Source: Marinibacterium anthonyi | Lineage (GTDB): Bacteria > Pseudomonadota > Alphaproteobacteria > Rhodobacterales > Rhodobacteraceae | Direction of reading: 5' to 3' | Assembly: GCA_003217735.2 (NCBI GenBank) | Contig: CP031585.1 | Span: forward strand, 2,963,501-3,027,500 | DNA length: 64,000 bases | Made by a program: the position numbers and the translations under genes | Shown: positions 8,941 to 17,365 of the stretch, one piece after another | Position numbering within the stretch: position 1 is the first letter of the stretch | Layout: the number at the start of each line of letters is the position of its first letter | Notes under the pieces: model-generated | What the model was told of the DNA's origin: nothing | Seen by the model: the letters and a program-made list of their open reading frames with translations, nothing else | The model's database searches: none

Positions 8941-9419
8941 ACATCGTCATCGGCACCCTCCTGCTTCTGGTCCTCTCGGTGGTCTTCTACCGCAAGCTCA
9001 CGCCCGACCAGCGCCCGCAGGCCTTTGCCAATGCCCGCGCCACGATGGCCTTCACCCTGCCCCGCATCGTCGTGGCCCTGCTGGGCGCCGGGCTGTTCGC
9101 CGAACTCCTGCCCGCCGACCATGTCCAGACGCTGTTCGGCACGGGGGGCGGGATCAAGGGCCTGCTGCTGGCCGCGCTTCTGGGCCCGGCCACCCCCGGC
9201 GGCGCCTTCGTCAGCTTTGCCATCGGCGCGGCGGCGCTGAAGGCCGGGGCCAGCGTGCCGGCGGTGCTGACCTACGTGACCTCATGGGGGCTGTTCTCGC
9301 TGACCAAGATCCTGACCTACGAACTGCCGATCATGGGCGCCCGGGTCATGTGGTTCCGTGTGGCGCTCTCCTGGCCGATCCCGCTGATCACCGGCGGCCT
9401 CGCGCTGCTGCTGGCGTGA
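8937..9419 (+). CDS. Half-size permease, ArsP/DUF318-like, second half
   Basis: A 160-residue protein with about four or five helices. The motif LGPATPGGAFVSFAIGAAAL at about residue 82 corresponds to the P-G-G motif of the preceding gene. Together the two genes equal one full ArsP-type permease. There is no sign that a frameshift made the split: each half has its own start, hydrophobic N-terminus and compositional balance, and they overlap by four bases. It ends the plus-strand operon and is followed by a large hairpin. Confidence 0.75.
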   Translation: MNIVIGTLLLLVLSVVFYRKLTPDQRPQAFANARATMAFTLPRIVVALLGAGLFAELLPADHVQTLFGTGGGIKGLLLAALLGPATPGGAFVSFAIGAAALKAGASVPAVLTYVTSWGLFSLTKILTYELPIMGARVMWFRVALSWPIPLITGGLALLLA

Positions 9420-9437
9420 TCCGTTGACCCGACGCAC

Positions 9438-9488
9438 CCGCCTCCGCCGCACGCGGGGTGGGCGGGCGGGAGCGTGTGGCGGAGGCGG
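9438..9488. terminator. Bidirectional terminator hairpin between convergent genes
   Basis: A 16-bp stem (arms 9438-9453 and 9473-9488, one G-T wobble) encloses a 19-base G-rich loop. It lies between the convergent permease and methyltransferase genes. There is no T-tract, so termination by this stem alone is not certain. Confidence 0.6.
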
Positions 9489-9506
9489 TCCCGCCCCCGC
9501 ACCGGC

Positions 9507-10280
9507 TCACACCCTTGCGCTCAGCAGAACCGTCTCCCACCGCAGCTCGAACGCCCCGTGGCCGTGATGCGCCGCGCAGATCTCCTCGAACCGGGTCCTG
9601 AACGCGGTCAGCCCGATGGCCCGCACCACGTCCACCACCACCGACCGCGTCAGGTACAGATCCAGCAGATCGCCCGTCCGCACCGTCTCGGCCCAGGGAT
9701 AGACCCGTTCCACCGCATTCGGAAACCCATGCTCCTGACCCAGTTCGGACGGATCCGGCGTCTTGGCCCGTTCCCATTTCGCCATGTCCCGCATCATCTC
9801 GGACTGGCTGGACAGAAAGCCGTCGATCTCGGCCACCGCGCCCTCGGCCTTGCGCCGGTTGCGCGCCAGCCCCAGCACGCCGCCCGGCACCAGCAACCGC
9901 CGCGCCTCGGCGAGGAACGCCGCGCGATCGAACCAGTGCACCGCCGTGAAGGCCGTCACCAGCCCGGCGCAGGCATCGGGCAACCGGATCGCCTCGGCCA
10001 TCGACGGGTTGGCCTGAAAGTTCGGATACCCCTGCAGCCGCCGCGACAGCACCCGGCGCATGTCATTGCCCGGCTCCACCCCGATCACCATCCAGGCGCC
10101 CGGCAGGTGATCCAGCAGCCCTTGCGTCGAAATCCCGGTCCCCGCGCCGACATCGACGGCAAAATGCGCGCCCTGCGGCACCTCGCCCGCCAGATCCCGG
10201 AACACCGCCGCCGGATAGGGCCGCCGATAGGCGTCATAGGCCTCGGCCAGGCCGTCGAAACGGCTGGCGTTACCCTCCAT
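9507..10280 (-). CDS. SAM-dependent methyltransferase (class I)
   Basis: A 257-residue methyltransferase. Motif I is VDVGAGTGISTQGLL (about residues 42-56), and ITAFTAVHWFD-type sequence near 115 is the motif IV/post-IV region of the Methyltransf_11 family. The start ATG 10280 lies inside the 3' end of the phnM-like gene (11-base overlap), so the two are co-translated. Its substrate is unknown. Pairing with a PhnM-like hydrolase hints at phosphonate or phosphate-ester chemistry, but many such enzymes have other roles. Confidence 0.82.
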   Translation of the reverse strand: MEGNASRFDGLAEAYDAYRRPYPAAVFRDLAGEVPQGAHFAVDVGAGTGISTQGLLDHLPGAWMVIGVEPGNDMRRVLSRRLQGYPNFQANPSMAEAIRLPDACAGLVTAFTAVHWFDRAAFLAEARRLLVPGGVLGLARNRRKAEGAVAEIDGFLSSQSEMMRDMAKWERAKTPDPSELGQEHGFPNAVERVYPWAETVRTGDLLDLYLTRSVVVDVVRAIGLTAFRTRFEEICAAHHGHGAFELRWETVLLSARV

Positions 10281-11478
10281 TCGGCTGCGCGCGATAGGCG
10301 GGCCGCCCGCCGACCCAGGTTTCGCGGATCCGCGGTATGCCGCCCTCGGGCCAGTCCAGCAGAACCAGGTCCGCGCGCAGCCCCTCGGCCAGCCGCCCCC
10401 GATCCGCCAGCCCCATGGCCCGCGCCGGCCCGGTCGACACCAGCTTCCACAACTCGTGCCTTGCCGCGCGCTTTTCATCATCCAGCCGCGCGACCCCGGC
10501 CAGCATGGCCGGATAGAAGTAGTCGGACGCCAGCGCATCGCACAGCCCCGCCTCCACCATGTCGCCCGCCCCGAGCGAGCCGATATGGCTGCCGCCCCGC
10601 ACCGCGTTGGGCGCGCCAAAGGCGATCAGGTCACCCGCCGCCCGCGCCGCATCCGTCACCGGCCGGGTCATCGGAAATTCCGACACCCGCGCCCCGATCC
10701 CGCGGTAGAAATCCCGCGTCTCGGCGCGCGTATCGTCATGGCTCAGCATCGGCGCGCCCTTGTCGCGCGCCATCTCGGCCACGCGCGCGATCATCCCCGG
10801 CACCTCGATCCGCCTGTCCCATATCCGGGACAGCAATTCGATATACGAGACATCCGACAACCCCGACCGCTGCGCGCTCTTGGCACAGCGCAGCTTCATC
10901 CGGTCATCGTCCAGCGCGGCGATGGCGAAATCGGGGGAATGTTCGAACGCCCTTTCCTGGATCGGCAAATCATAGGCGCGCATGGTCATCGAGGTATGAT
11001 CGTTGAAGGCGACCGCCGGCGTGAAGGGCCCGGCCATCGCCTCTTCCATCACCGGCAACGCCTCGAAGGCAAAGGTCTCCCACCGCAGCTGCACCCGGTT
11101 TTCCACCAGCAGATGCGGCGTCAGCGCCCTCAGCGCGCGGATCATCGACAGCCCGCGGTTCACGTCGCGCAGCCCCGGTTCCCACCCCAGCGTCAACGCG
11201 TGATAGGCCGTGGCGATGCCGTTGGCGGCCAGTTGCCTGTCGGTATCGATCAGCGCGGCATCAAGCGGAAAGAACACGTTCGGGCGCGGCATCACCTGGC
11301 GTTCGAACGCATCGCCATGAATGTCCACCAGCGCCGGCGCCAGCACATGCCCGGCGGCGCCCGCGACCTCGGGGCCCTGCAGGTCCGACCCGATCTCGAC
11401 GATCCGCCCGTCCTCGACCCGCAGATCGCCGGTCTCGATCCCGTTTTCCAGGATCAGCCTGACTCCCTTGAAAATCAT
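10270..11478 (-). CDS. Divergent PhnM-like amidohydrolase
   Basis: A 402-residue amidohydrolase-superfamily protein annotated as PhnM in many genomes. It keeps DIHGD (about residue 53), LSHDD (about 256), GAPNAVRGGSH (about 303) and ASDYFYPAML (about 325). Where PhnM proteins have MDH[ST]PGQ, this one has FNDHTSMTMR near residue 177. That change near the active site suggests a different substrate from the phnM at 2297-3451. The start has an AGGAG site ten bases upstream. It is co-translated with the downstream methyltransferase. Confidence 0.8.
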   Translation of the reverse strand: MIFKGVRLILENGIETGDLRVEDGRIVEIGSDLQGPEVAGAAGHVLAPALVDIHGDAFERQVMPRPNVFFPLDAALIDTDRQLAANGIATAYHALTLGWEPGLRDVNRGLSMIRALRALTPHLLVENRVQLRWETFAFEALPVMEEAMAGPFTPAVAFNDHTSMTMRAYDLPIQERAFEHSPDFAIAALDDDRMKLRCAKSAQRSGLSDVSYIELLSRIWDRRIEVPGMIARVAEMARDKGAPMLSHDDTRAETRDFYRGIGARVSEFPMTRPVTDAARAAGDLIAFGAPNAVRGGSHIGSLGAGDMVEAGLCDALASDYFYPAMLAGVARLDDEKRAARHELWKLVSTGPARAMGLADRGRLAEGLRADLVLLDWPEGGIPRIRETWVGGRPAYRAQPNGG

Positions 11479-11609
11479 TCACACGTCTCCTGTCCGTCGC
11501 GTCCGACCGGTCGGGGCCCCGGGGGGCAAACCCGCGCGGATGCGTGGCCGGACCGGATCATGCATTCATGTCACCTGTATGAAGCTTGGGCAACGCAGGC
11601 ATCGCTGCG

Positions 11610-11627
11610 ATGACAGGGCAATGAAGT
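11610..11627 (-). promoter_or_regulatory. Weak PhoB-box candidate upstream of the second phnM-like gene
   Basis: On the minus strand a perfect half-site CTGTCAT (11610-11616) follows, with four bases between, a poorer half ACTTCAT (11621-11627). Orientation is toward the phnM-like gene 130 bases downstream. No good -10 follows, so this is only a candidate. Confidence 0.25.
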
Positions 11628-11764
11628 CCTTGTCGTCGTTTCAGAAAAACTTCACGCTTGCGATACGCAAACGTCATCATCCGTCGATCCCTAGGGCCCT
11701 TACAAGAGCCATCCCGCCGCCGGGCCTTGCCCCAAGGACCGCAGATCCAAGACCGGAGATCCCC

Positions 11765-12796
11765 ATGCGCCCCATCCTGACCCGGACCGTTGCCCTGATC
11801 GAATCTCCCACCCGGGACCAGCGCGCCGCCGCCGCCGCGACCGGTGGCGACCGGGCCGCCCATGACGCGATGCAGGCCGCATGGCCCTGCCTGAACACCT
11901 TTGAACTGGCCCAACCCGCCGCCCCCCTGCCGGCCCCGACCGAGCTGACGGTCTGCGCCTGGAACATCGAACGCTGCAAGCGGGTGGACGACACGGCAGC
12001 CGTCCTGCGCGCCGCCGGCGCCGACGTGGTCCTGGCGACCGAAATGGATCTGGGCATGGCCCGTTCCGGCCAGCGCCACACCACCCGCGACCTCGCCGAT
12101 GCGCTGGGAATGGGGTACATCTACGGCACCGAATTCGTCGAACTGGGCACCGGCGATCCCTTCGAGACCGCCGAATTCGTCGGCGTGCCCAACGACTACG
12201 GGCTGCACGGCAACGCGATCCTGTCGCGCTATCCGCTGATCGCCCCCTGCCTGATCCCGCTGGACGACGGCGGCCTCTGGTACGTGACCAACCCCAAGGG
12301 CGACGGCCAGCACCGCGTCGGCGGACGCATGGCGATGGCGGCACAGATCGAAACAGCGCGCGGCCCCCTGACGCTGGCGGCGGCCCATTACGAAAGCGAA
12401 AGCGACCCCGCGCTGCGCGCCGAACAGACGCGCATCCTGCTTCACGGCCTGTCATCCACCTATGGCCACGGCCCTGCGGTGATCGGCGGCGACCTGAACA
12501 CCAACTGGCTGGCCGACGGCACCCGCACCGCGGCCCAGATCACCGCCGACCCGGGCGCCGTCGAACCCGCCTTCGCCCATTTTGCCAAGGCCGGCTTTGA
12601 CTGGCGCGGCGCGGTCACCCCGGGTTTCACCACCCGCGGCGCCCCGGGCCGCCCGGCGAAATACCCGCTGATGGTACTCGACTGGCTGCTGGTGCGCGGC
12701 GTGTCCCCGTTCCAGCCCCGGATCTGGCCGGCGCTGTCGTCCTCGGGCCAGTACCTGTCGGATCACGAGATGCTGAGCGTGCGCATCGTCGCATGA
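11765..12796 (+). CDS. Endonuclease/exonuclease/phosphatase (EEP) family hydrolase
   Basis: A 343-residue metal-dependent hydrolase. CAWNIERCKR (about residue 64) supplies the Asn metal ligand motif. ATEMD (about 93) contains the catalytic Glu, GGDLNTNW (about 240) is the Asp/Asn site, and SDHEM near the C-terminus is the general-base histidine. This order fits the DNase I-like fold. There is no convincing signal peptide. It could act on nucleic acid, phospholipid or another phosphodiester; the neighbouring phosphonate genes do not settle this. Confidence 0.82.
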   Translation: MRPILTRTVALIESPTRDQRAAAAATGGDRAAHDAMQAAWPCLNTFELAQPAAPLPAPTELTVCAWNIERCKRVDDTAAVLRAAGADVVLATEMDLGMARSGQRHTTRDLADALGMGYIYGTEFVELGTGDPFETAEFVGVPNDYGLHGNAILSRYPLIAPCLIPLDDGGLWYVTNPKGDGQHRVGGRMAMAAQIETARGPLTLAAAHYESESDPALRAEQTRILLHGLSSTYGHGPAVIGGDLNTNWLADGTRTAAQITADPGAVEPAFAHFAKAGFDWRGAVTPGFTTRGAPGRPAKYPLMVLDWLLVRGVSPFQPRIWPALSSSGQYLSDHEMLSVRIVA

Positions 12797-12870
12797 CCCC
12801 GAAAAGCCACCCGCCGATCCGGATGCAAATCCTGGATACCGACCGTCCCGCCCGTGACCCGGTCGGTCCG

Positions 12871-12893
12871 GGGTATTTGGAAAGAGAAAGAAG
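12871..12893 (+). repeat. Dispersed repeat, copy 1
   Basis: GGGTATTTGG followed by AAAGAGAAAGAAG, 75 bases after the EEP gene and in its sense direction. Three similar copies occur at 12966-12989, 17366-17389 and 62563-62586. Confidence 0.6.
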
Positions 12894-12965
12894 CAGCAGT
12901 CAGCGCCCTTGACGGCCGGCACAAAACGGAAAGGTCGTGGGGCGGGTTTTGTACGAAACGGCCAA

Positions 12966-13015
12966 TATCTTCTTCTTGGCCCAAATACCTCCGGGGGTTC
13001 GGGGGCAGCGCCCCC
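12966..13015 (-). repeat. Dispersed repeat, copy 2, with GC hairpin
   Basis: On the minus strand the hairpin GGGGGC-GCT-GCCCCC (13001-13015) follows the methyltransferase stop. GGTATTTGGG and CCAAGAAGAAGA come next (to 12966). The hairpin plus downstream A-rich unit resembles the copy at 17366-17427. It may act as a terminator for the C1 operon. Confidence 0.65.
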
Positions 13016-13017
13016 GA

Positions 13018-14076
13018 TCAGGCCCGACGTCGACGTCCGCCCGACCGGCCGCGCCGGGCACCGCCGTCCCCGCCCGCGCCGGCCGGCTTGTTGAAGGCAA
13101 TCCAGTCGGCGCCATGCGCGTCGCGGTCGAACAGCAGGTTGGCGGCGCGGATCGCCTCCATCTCCTTGCCCGGGCGCGGCAGGGTGGAGCCAAGACCGAA
13201 GAGCGTCACGAAGGTCTCGTCGTCGATATCCTCGGGCAGGATGATGCCGGCGGCCAGCACCTCTGCCTTCTTCTCGGCGATCTTCGCCCGGGTCACCGGC
13301 AGCGCCACCGGGTTCATGATGGCCGACGTCATCCCGGCCCCCATGGCCATGGGCAGGAAGGCGTTGTTGATCCCGTGCCGGTTCGGCAGCCCGAAGGAGA
13401 TGTTCGAGGCCCCGCAGGTGGTGTTCACACCCAGTTCCTCGCGCAGGCGACGCACCAGGGTGAAGACCTGGTGTCCCGCCGTCGCCATGGCGCCGATCGG
13501 CATGACCAGCGGGTCGACCACGATGTCATGGGCCGGGATGCCGTGGTCCGACGCGCGTTCCACGATCTTCTTCGCCACGGCGAACCGCACGTCCGGATCC
13601 TCGGAAATGCCGGTGTCGTCGTTGGAAATCGCCACCACCGGCACGTTGTACTTCTTCACCAGCGGCAGGATCAGCTCCATCCGCTCCTCTTCGCCGGTCA
13701 CCGAGTTCAGCAAGGGCCGGCCCTCGCAGACCTCCAGCCCCGCCTCAAGCGCGCCCGGGACCGAGCTGTCGATGCACAGCGGAATGTCGACCAGCGATTG
13801 AACCAGCTTCAGCACCGCGACCATCAGCGGCGGTTCGGTTTCGTTCGGGTTGGGGTTGGAATTGTAGACCACGCCCGCGTTGATATCGAGCACGCTCGCC
13901 CCCGCCGCCACCTGCGCCAGCGCATCCCGTTCCACGGTGGAAAAATCGCCCGCTTCCAGTTCCGCGGCCAGCTTCTTGCGCCCCGTCGGGTTGATCCGTT
14001 CGCCGATCACGCAAAAAGGCTGATCAAAGCCGATGATGGCGGTCTTCGATTTCGATTCGACGATGGTGCGGGTCAT
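13018..14076 (-). CDS. Methyltetrahydrofolate:corrinoid methyltransferase (pterin-binding)
   Basis: A 352-residue protein with the dihydropteroate-synthase-like TIM barrel of MtgA/AcsE-type methyltransferases. GERINPTGRKKLA (about residues 25-37) binds the pterin, and VLDINAGV (about 63), DSS and CGASNISFGLPNR (about 220) are family marks. It moves a methyl group between a corrinoid protein and tetrahydrofolate. The C-terminal tail is Gly/Arg-rich low-complexity sequence. It is the last gene of the minus-strand C1 operon and starts four bases inside the HAD gene. The matching corrinoid protein and substrate methyltransferase are not in the window. Confidence 0.88.
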   Translation of the reverse strand: MTRTIVESKSKTAIIGFDQPFCVIGERINPTGRKKLAAELEAGDFSTVERDALAQVAAGASVLDINAGVVYNSNPNPNETEPPLMVAVLKLVQSLVDIPLCIDSSVPGALEAGLEVCEGRPLLNSVTGEEERMELILPLVKKYNVPVVAISNDDTGISEDPDVRFAVAKKIVERASDHGIPAHDIVVDPLVMPIGAMATAGHQVFTLVRRLREELGVNTTCGASNISFGLPNRHGINNAFLPMAMGAGMTSAIMNPVALPVTRAKIAEKKAEVLAAGIILPEDIDDETFVTLFGLGSTLPRPGKEMEAIRAANLLFDRDAHGADWIAFNKPAGAGGDGGARRGRSGGRRRRA

Positions 14077-14810
14077 GACATGGCCTTTCTCGCAAGACGC
14101 GCGAGGATATCCTCCATCCCGGCGTCGGTGAAATCGTGAACGCTTGTATGGGCGCCCGCGGCGCGCAGCGTGTCATGGCTGGCGCTGGACCTTATGCCCA
14201 CCGTGTAAGCCCCCGAGGCGCGCGCGGCGCGGGTGCCCGACGGGCTGTCCTCGAAGGCGATGCAGACTTCGGGCGGGACGCCCAGGGCGCGCATGGCGGC
14301 CAGGTAGGGTTCCGGATCCGGCTTGCCGCGCGCGCATTCCTCGCCGATCACCAGCACGTCGAAGGCATCGCGCAGTCCGATCGCCCGCAGCATGTGTTCG
14401 GCGTTGTCGCGCGGCGCATTGGTGACGACGCCAACCTGCCAGCCCGCTTTCCCGGCGCGCTCCAGCAGCGCCTCGGCCCCCGGCATCGGCGGTACCCGGC
14501 CCGACAGGCGGTCGCGGAACCGCGCTTCCTTTTCGTCCGACAGCGCCTTGGCATCGGCGTCGGGAAAGAAGGCCGGAAACATGTCCAGGTTGGACCGGCC
14601 ATGGATATTGGCGTTGTAGAAGTCCAGGTCGATGACCTGGCCGCGTTCGGCGAAGAAATCGGCGAAGACTTCGAAATGCAGGGCGTCCGAATGGATCAGC
14701 GTGCCGTCCAGGTCGAACAGCAGCGCACCCGAAACATCCCCCGACACATCCCCCGTCACCGCGCCAGAGCCGCCGGCACCGCTGCCGATCCGCCGTTCGC
14801 CATTGCCCAT
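14073..14810 (-). CDS. HAD-superfamily (subfamily IA) phosphatase
   Basis: A 245-residue HAD hydrolase. The nucleophile motif is LFDLDGTLIHSD (about residues 31-42), motif II is VVTNAPRDN (about 120), the lysine is in ARGKPDPEPY (about 155), and motif IV is AFEDSPSGTRAA (about 180). It resembles beta-phosphoglucomutase-like phosphatases. The first 25 residues are Gly/Ser/Val-rich and poorly conserved-looking, and overlap the end of the metF-like gene by 55 bases; a start nearer residue 29 is possible. Its substrate in the C1 operon is unknown. Confidence 0.85.
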   Translation of the reverse strand: MGNGERRIGSGAGGSGAVTGDVSGDVSGALLFDLDGTLIHSDALHFEVFADFFAERGQVIDLDFYNANIHGRSNLDMFPAFFPDADAKALSDEKEARFRDRLSGRVPPMPGAEALLERAGKAGWQVGVVTNAPRDNAEHMLRAIGLRDAFDVLVIGEECARGKPDPEPYLAAMRALGVPPEVCIAFEDSPSGTRAARASGAYTVGIRSSASHDTLRAAGAHTSVHDFTDAGMEDILARLARKAMS

Positions 14811-15688
14811 TCCGCGTTGGTCCTTATGCCTCCCAGGGGGAAGAAATGCACCTGGGTGATGTTGAAATCAGGGGTCTGCGCCCGGTGGGCGGCCAGGGCC
14901 GTGATCACATCCGTGGGCTCGTATGGCAAGAGAAGTTTGGTGACATCCATCGCCCGCTTCTGCAGCACCTTCAGCGACGGGCCGACCCCGCAGGCAATGG
15001 CGAACCTGATCAGCGTCTGCAGCTTGGCGGGCCCCGCGATGCCGATATGGATCGGCAGATCGACACCGGCGGCCTTCACGTCATTGGCCCAGTCGATGAT
15101 CGGCCCGGCGTCGAACGCGAACTGGGTGACGATGGCCATCCCAGCATCGGTGCGTTCCGAAAACCCCTGTTTCCAGCGCAGCGCCGCCGCGACATTCGCC
15201 ATCCCGCCCCGGGGATCAATGTCGCGATTGCCCTCGGGGTGGCCCGCCACGTGCAGGCGCGTGAACCCCGCCTTGTCGAACAGCCCCGTTTCCATCAATT
15301 GCATGGAACTGTCGAAGTCCCCCCGCGGCACGGCCACGCCACCGGCCAGCAGCAGCGCCTGGGTCACCCCGGCCTCGCCCTGATACCGCGCGATCCAGTC
15401 GGCCAGCATCGCCTTGTCGCGGATGATACGGGCCGGAAAATGCGGCATCACCTGAAATCCGTCCCCGGCCAGGCGCCGGGCGGTCGCCACCATCTCGTCG
15501 ATGGGCGTGCCATCGATATGGGCGATGTAGACGCGGGTGCGTTCGGGCAGCAGCGCGCGGACATCGTCCACCTTGGCGACCGTGCGCGGCATCACCTCGA
15601 TGGAATAACCCTGCACAAAGGCCTCGACCTGCGGGTTGACCCGCACCGCATCGCGGCCGGCCTCTTTGCGGAAGTTCAGCAGCGCCAT
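14756..15688 (-). CDS. metF: Methylenetetrahydrofolate reductase
   Basis: A 310-residue FAD-dependent reductase of the MetF family, which converts 5,10-methylene-THF to 5-methyl-THF or runs in reverse when methyl groups are oxidised. The barrel can be followed through SIEVMPRT (about 28), YIAHIDGTP, VMPHFPARI (the Ala/His flavin region), LAGGVAVP, HVAGHPEGNRDI (about 165) and QFAFDA (about 209). Its neighbours, a corrinoid methyltransferase and a 'virulence factor' protein, suggest methyl catabolism rather than only methionine synthesis. It follows the small gene at 15726 after 37 bases. Confidence 0.88.
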   Translation of the reverse strand: MALLNFRKEAGRDAVRVNPQVEAFVQGYSIEVMPRTVAKVDDVRALLPERTRVYIAHIDGTPIDEMVATARRLAGDGFQVMPHFPARIIRDKAMLADWIARYQGEAGVTQALLLAGGVAVPRGDFDSSMQLMETGLFDKAGFTRLHVAGHPEGNRDIDPRGGMANVAAALRWKQGFSERTDAGMAIVTQFAFDAGPIIDWANDVKAAGVDLPIHIGIAGPAKLQTLIRFAIACGVGPSLKVLQKRAMDVTKLLLPYEPTDVITALAAHRAQTPDFNITQVHFFPLGGIRTNAEWAMANGGSAAVPAALAR

Positions 15689-15725
15689 CCACGCCTCCCC
15701 TTGATCTCGCTTCGGTAAATGGCCC

Positions 15726-16022
15726 TCAGGCCCGTCCGCCCGTCTCGATCAGCGCCCGGATCCGGTCGCTGTCGTATTCCGCCTCGATCCGCGCGGCCTC
15801 GGCCTCCGCCACCGCCTCGGGATCGCCATCGACCGTGTACGGATCGCCCTTGCGCCATTCGGCAAGGTAGTCGTCCGTCCCGGCCATGCCGGATTTCATC
15901 GCCGCGCGGTCGATGGCCTGCTCGAACCGCTCCGCCAGCTGGCGTTTCGATCCGCGCCGCCCCTTGCCCACGATGACCTGCGCCGGGATATCCCGCCAGT
16001 AAACTATGGTCACATCCGGCAT
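15726..16022 (-). CDS. 'Virulence factor' domain small protein
   Basis: A 98-residue soluble protein that starts MPDVTIVYWRDIPAQV and continues VGKGRRGSKRQLAERF. This is the pattern of the domain named Virulence_fact, a label without an established activity. In alphaproteobacteria such genes sit next to metF and methyl-THF:corrinoid methyltransferase genes, as here. It is the first gene of the operon. I chose ATG 16022 because of a GGGAGAG ribosome binding site; an upstream in-frame start would add 45 residues with no recognisable content. Likely an accessory of corrinoid-linked C1 metabolism. Confidence 0.75.
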   Translation of the reverse strand: MPDVTIVYWRDIPAQVIVGKGRRGSKRQLAERFEQAIDRAAMKSGMAGTDDYLAEWRKGDPYTVDGDPEAVAEAEAARIEAEYDSDRIRALIETGGRA

Positions 16023-16239
16023 GTCCGACTCTCCCGCCCAGTCCAGACCTGCATAATCCGTCGCGCCCCCCCGCAGGGGTCGGTTTTCGACATCCCGCGC
16101 CGCATCCGCGACCCGACCCTGTTCCGAACCGTCGCGCACGGCGCCAAAGACCCCCAAAGATCAATCGCTCGCGAAGTTCTTGCGTTGCCCTCCGATGCTC
16201 CATATTCTTCAACCTAACACGAAATCGGAGGGCGTGATC

Positions 16240-17352
16240 ATGGCGCCCAAGCGCTCCAAAGGTGCGGGCGCGTTCCCGAAACCGGTCGAAAGCCCTGCGC
16301 CGAACCTGCCCGATCCGTCCGAGCTTTATGCCGCGCTGGATCTGGGCACCAACAGTTGCCGCATGCTGATTGCCCAGCCGAAGGGCTCGGGTTTTCATGT
16401 GGTCGACAGCTTCTCGAAGTCTGTCCAGCTCGGATCGGGGCTTGAACGATCCGAACGGTTGTCGCGCGCCTCGATGGCGCGCACGATGCAGGCGCTCCGG
16501 ATCTGCCAGCAGAAGCTCAAGCGCAACAAGGTGCGCCACATGCGCCTGGTCGCGACCGAGGCCTGCCGCAGGGCCCGCAACGCCCGCGACTTCATCGCCC
16601 AGGTCCGGCGCGAAACCGGGCTGAACCTGGAAATCATCGCCCCCGAGGAAGAAGCCCGGCTTGCCGTGATCTCCTGCGCGCCGCTGGTGTCCACCCGCAC
16701 CGAACAGCTGCTGGTGGTCGATATCGGCGGCGGGTCCACGGAACTGGTCTGGATCGACATCTCCTCGGTGCCCCGTCGCGACCGCCCCGCCGCCATCATG
16801 CGGCTGCACGCCGGCTTCCATCCGCCCGAAAGCCCGTTTCCGGCCGCCAAGGTGGTCGACTGGATCTCGGTTCCCCTGGGCGTGGCCACGCTGCGCGACC
16901 AGTTCGCCGATGTCGAGGACGACGCCGCCCGCTTTGCCCTGATGTCCTGGTTCTTCGAGGAAAACCTGGCCGAATTCGCCCCCTACAAGGACGAACAGGC
17001 GCGCGAAGGCTTCCAGATCGTCGGCACCTCCGGCACGGTCACCACGGTCGCGGCCTCGCATCTCGGGCTAAAACGCTACGACCGCACCAAGGTCGACGGC
17101 TTGCGCATGACCTCGGACCAGATCGACAAGGTGATCCGCTCCTACCTCGATCTCGGCCCGACCGGCCGCCGCCGCGACCCGCGCATCGGCGAAGACCGCC
17201 ATGCGCTGATCATGTCGGGCTCCGCCATCCTGCAGGCGCTGCTGCGCTGCTGGCCCACCGACCGCCTGTCGGTCGCCGACCGCGGCCTGCGCGAGGGTCT
17301 GCTCTATGCCCAGATGTCGGCGGACGGGGTCCTTGAAGACGGTCCCTTCTGA
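16240..17352 (+). CDS. ppx: Ppx/GppA family phosphatase
   Basis: A 370-residue actin-like ATPase-fold protein that cleaves exopolyphosphate or pppGpp. The phosphate-1 loop LDLGTNSCRMLI lies at about residues 33-44, EEEARL at about 147 holds the catalytic Glu, and the phosphate-2 loop VDIGGGSTELVW lies at about 167. The adenosine-side motif GTSGTVTT is at about 263. The start ATG 16240 follows GGAGG. Pairing with rlmE downstream is common in alphaproteobacteria. Ppx and GppA cannot be told apart from sequence alone. Confidence 0.87.
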   Translation: MAPKRSKGAGAFPKPVESPAPNLPDPSELYAALDLGTNSCRMLIAQPKGSGFHVVDSFSKSVQLGSGLERSERLSRASMARTMQALRICQQKLKRNKVRHMRLVATEACRRARNARDFIAQVRRETGLNLEIIAPEEEARLAVISCAPLVSTRTEQLLVVDIGGGSTELVWIDISSVPRRDRPAAIMRLHAGFHPPESPFPAAKVVDWISVPLGVATLRDQFADVEDDAARFALMSWFFEENLAEFAPYKDEQAREGFQIVGTSGTVTTVAASHLGLKRYDRTKVDGLRMTSDQIDKVIRSYLDLGPTGRRRDPRIGEDRHALIMSGSAILQALLRCWPTDRLSVADRGLREGLLYAQMSADGVLEDGPF

Positions 17353-17365
17353 GAAGACTCTTGCG

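Noticed and set aside
16023-16239. A cobalamin or folate riboswitch upstream of the C1 operon
   Set aside because: No B12-box-like or other conserved riboswitch core could be recognised in the short divergent gap.
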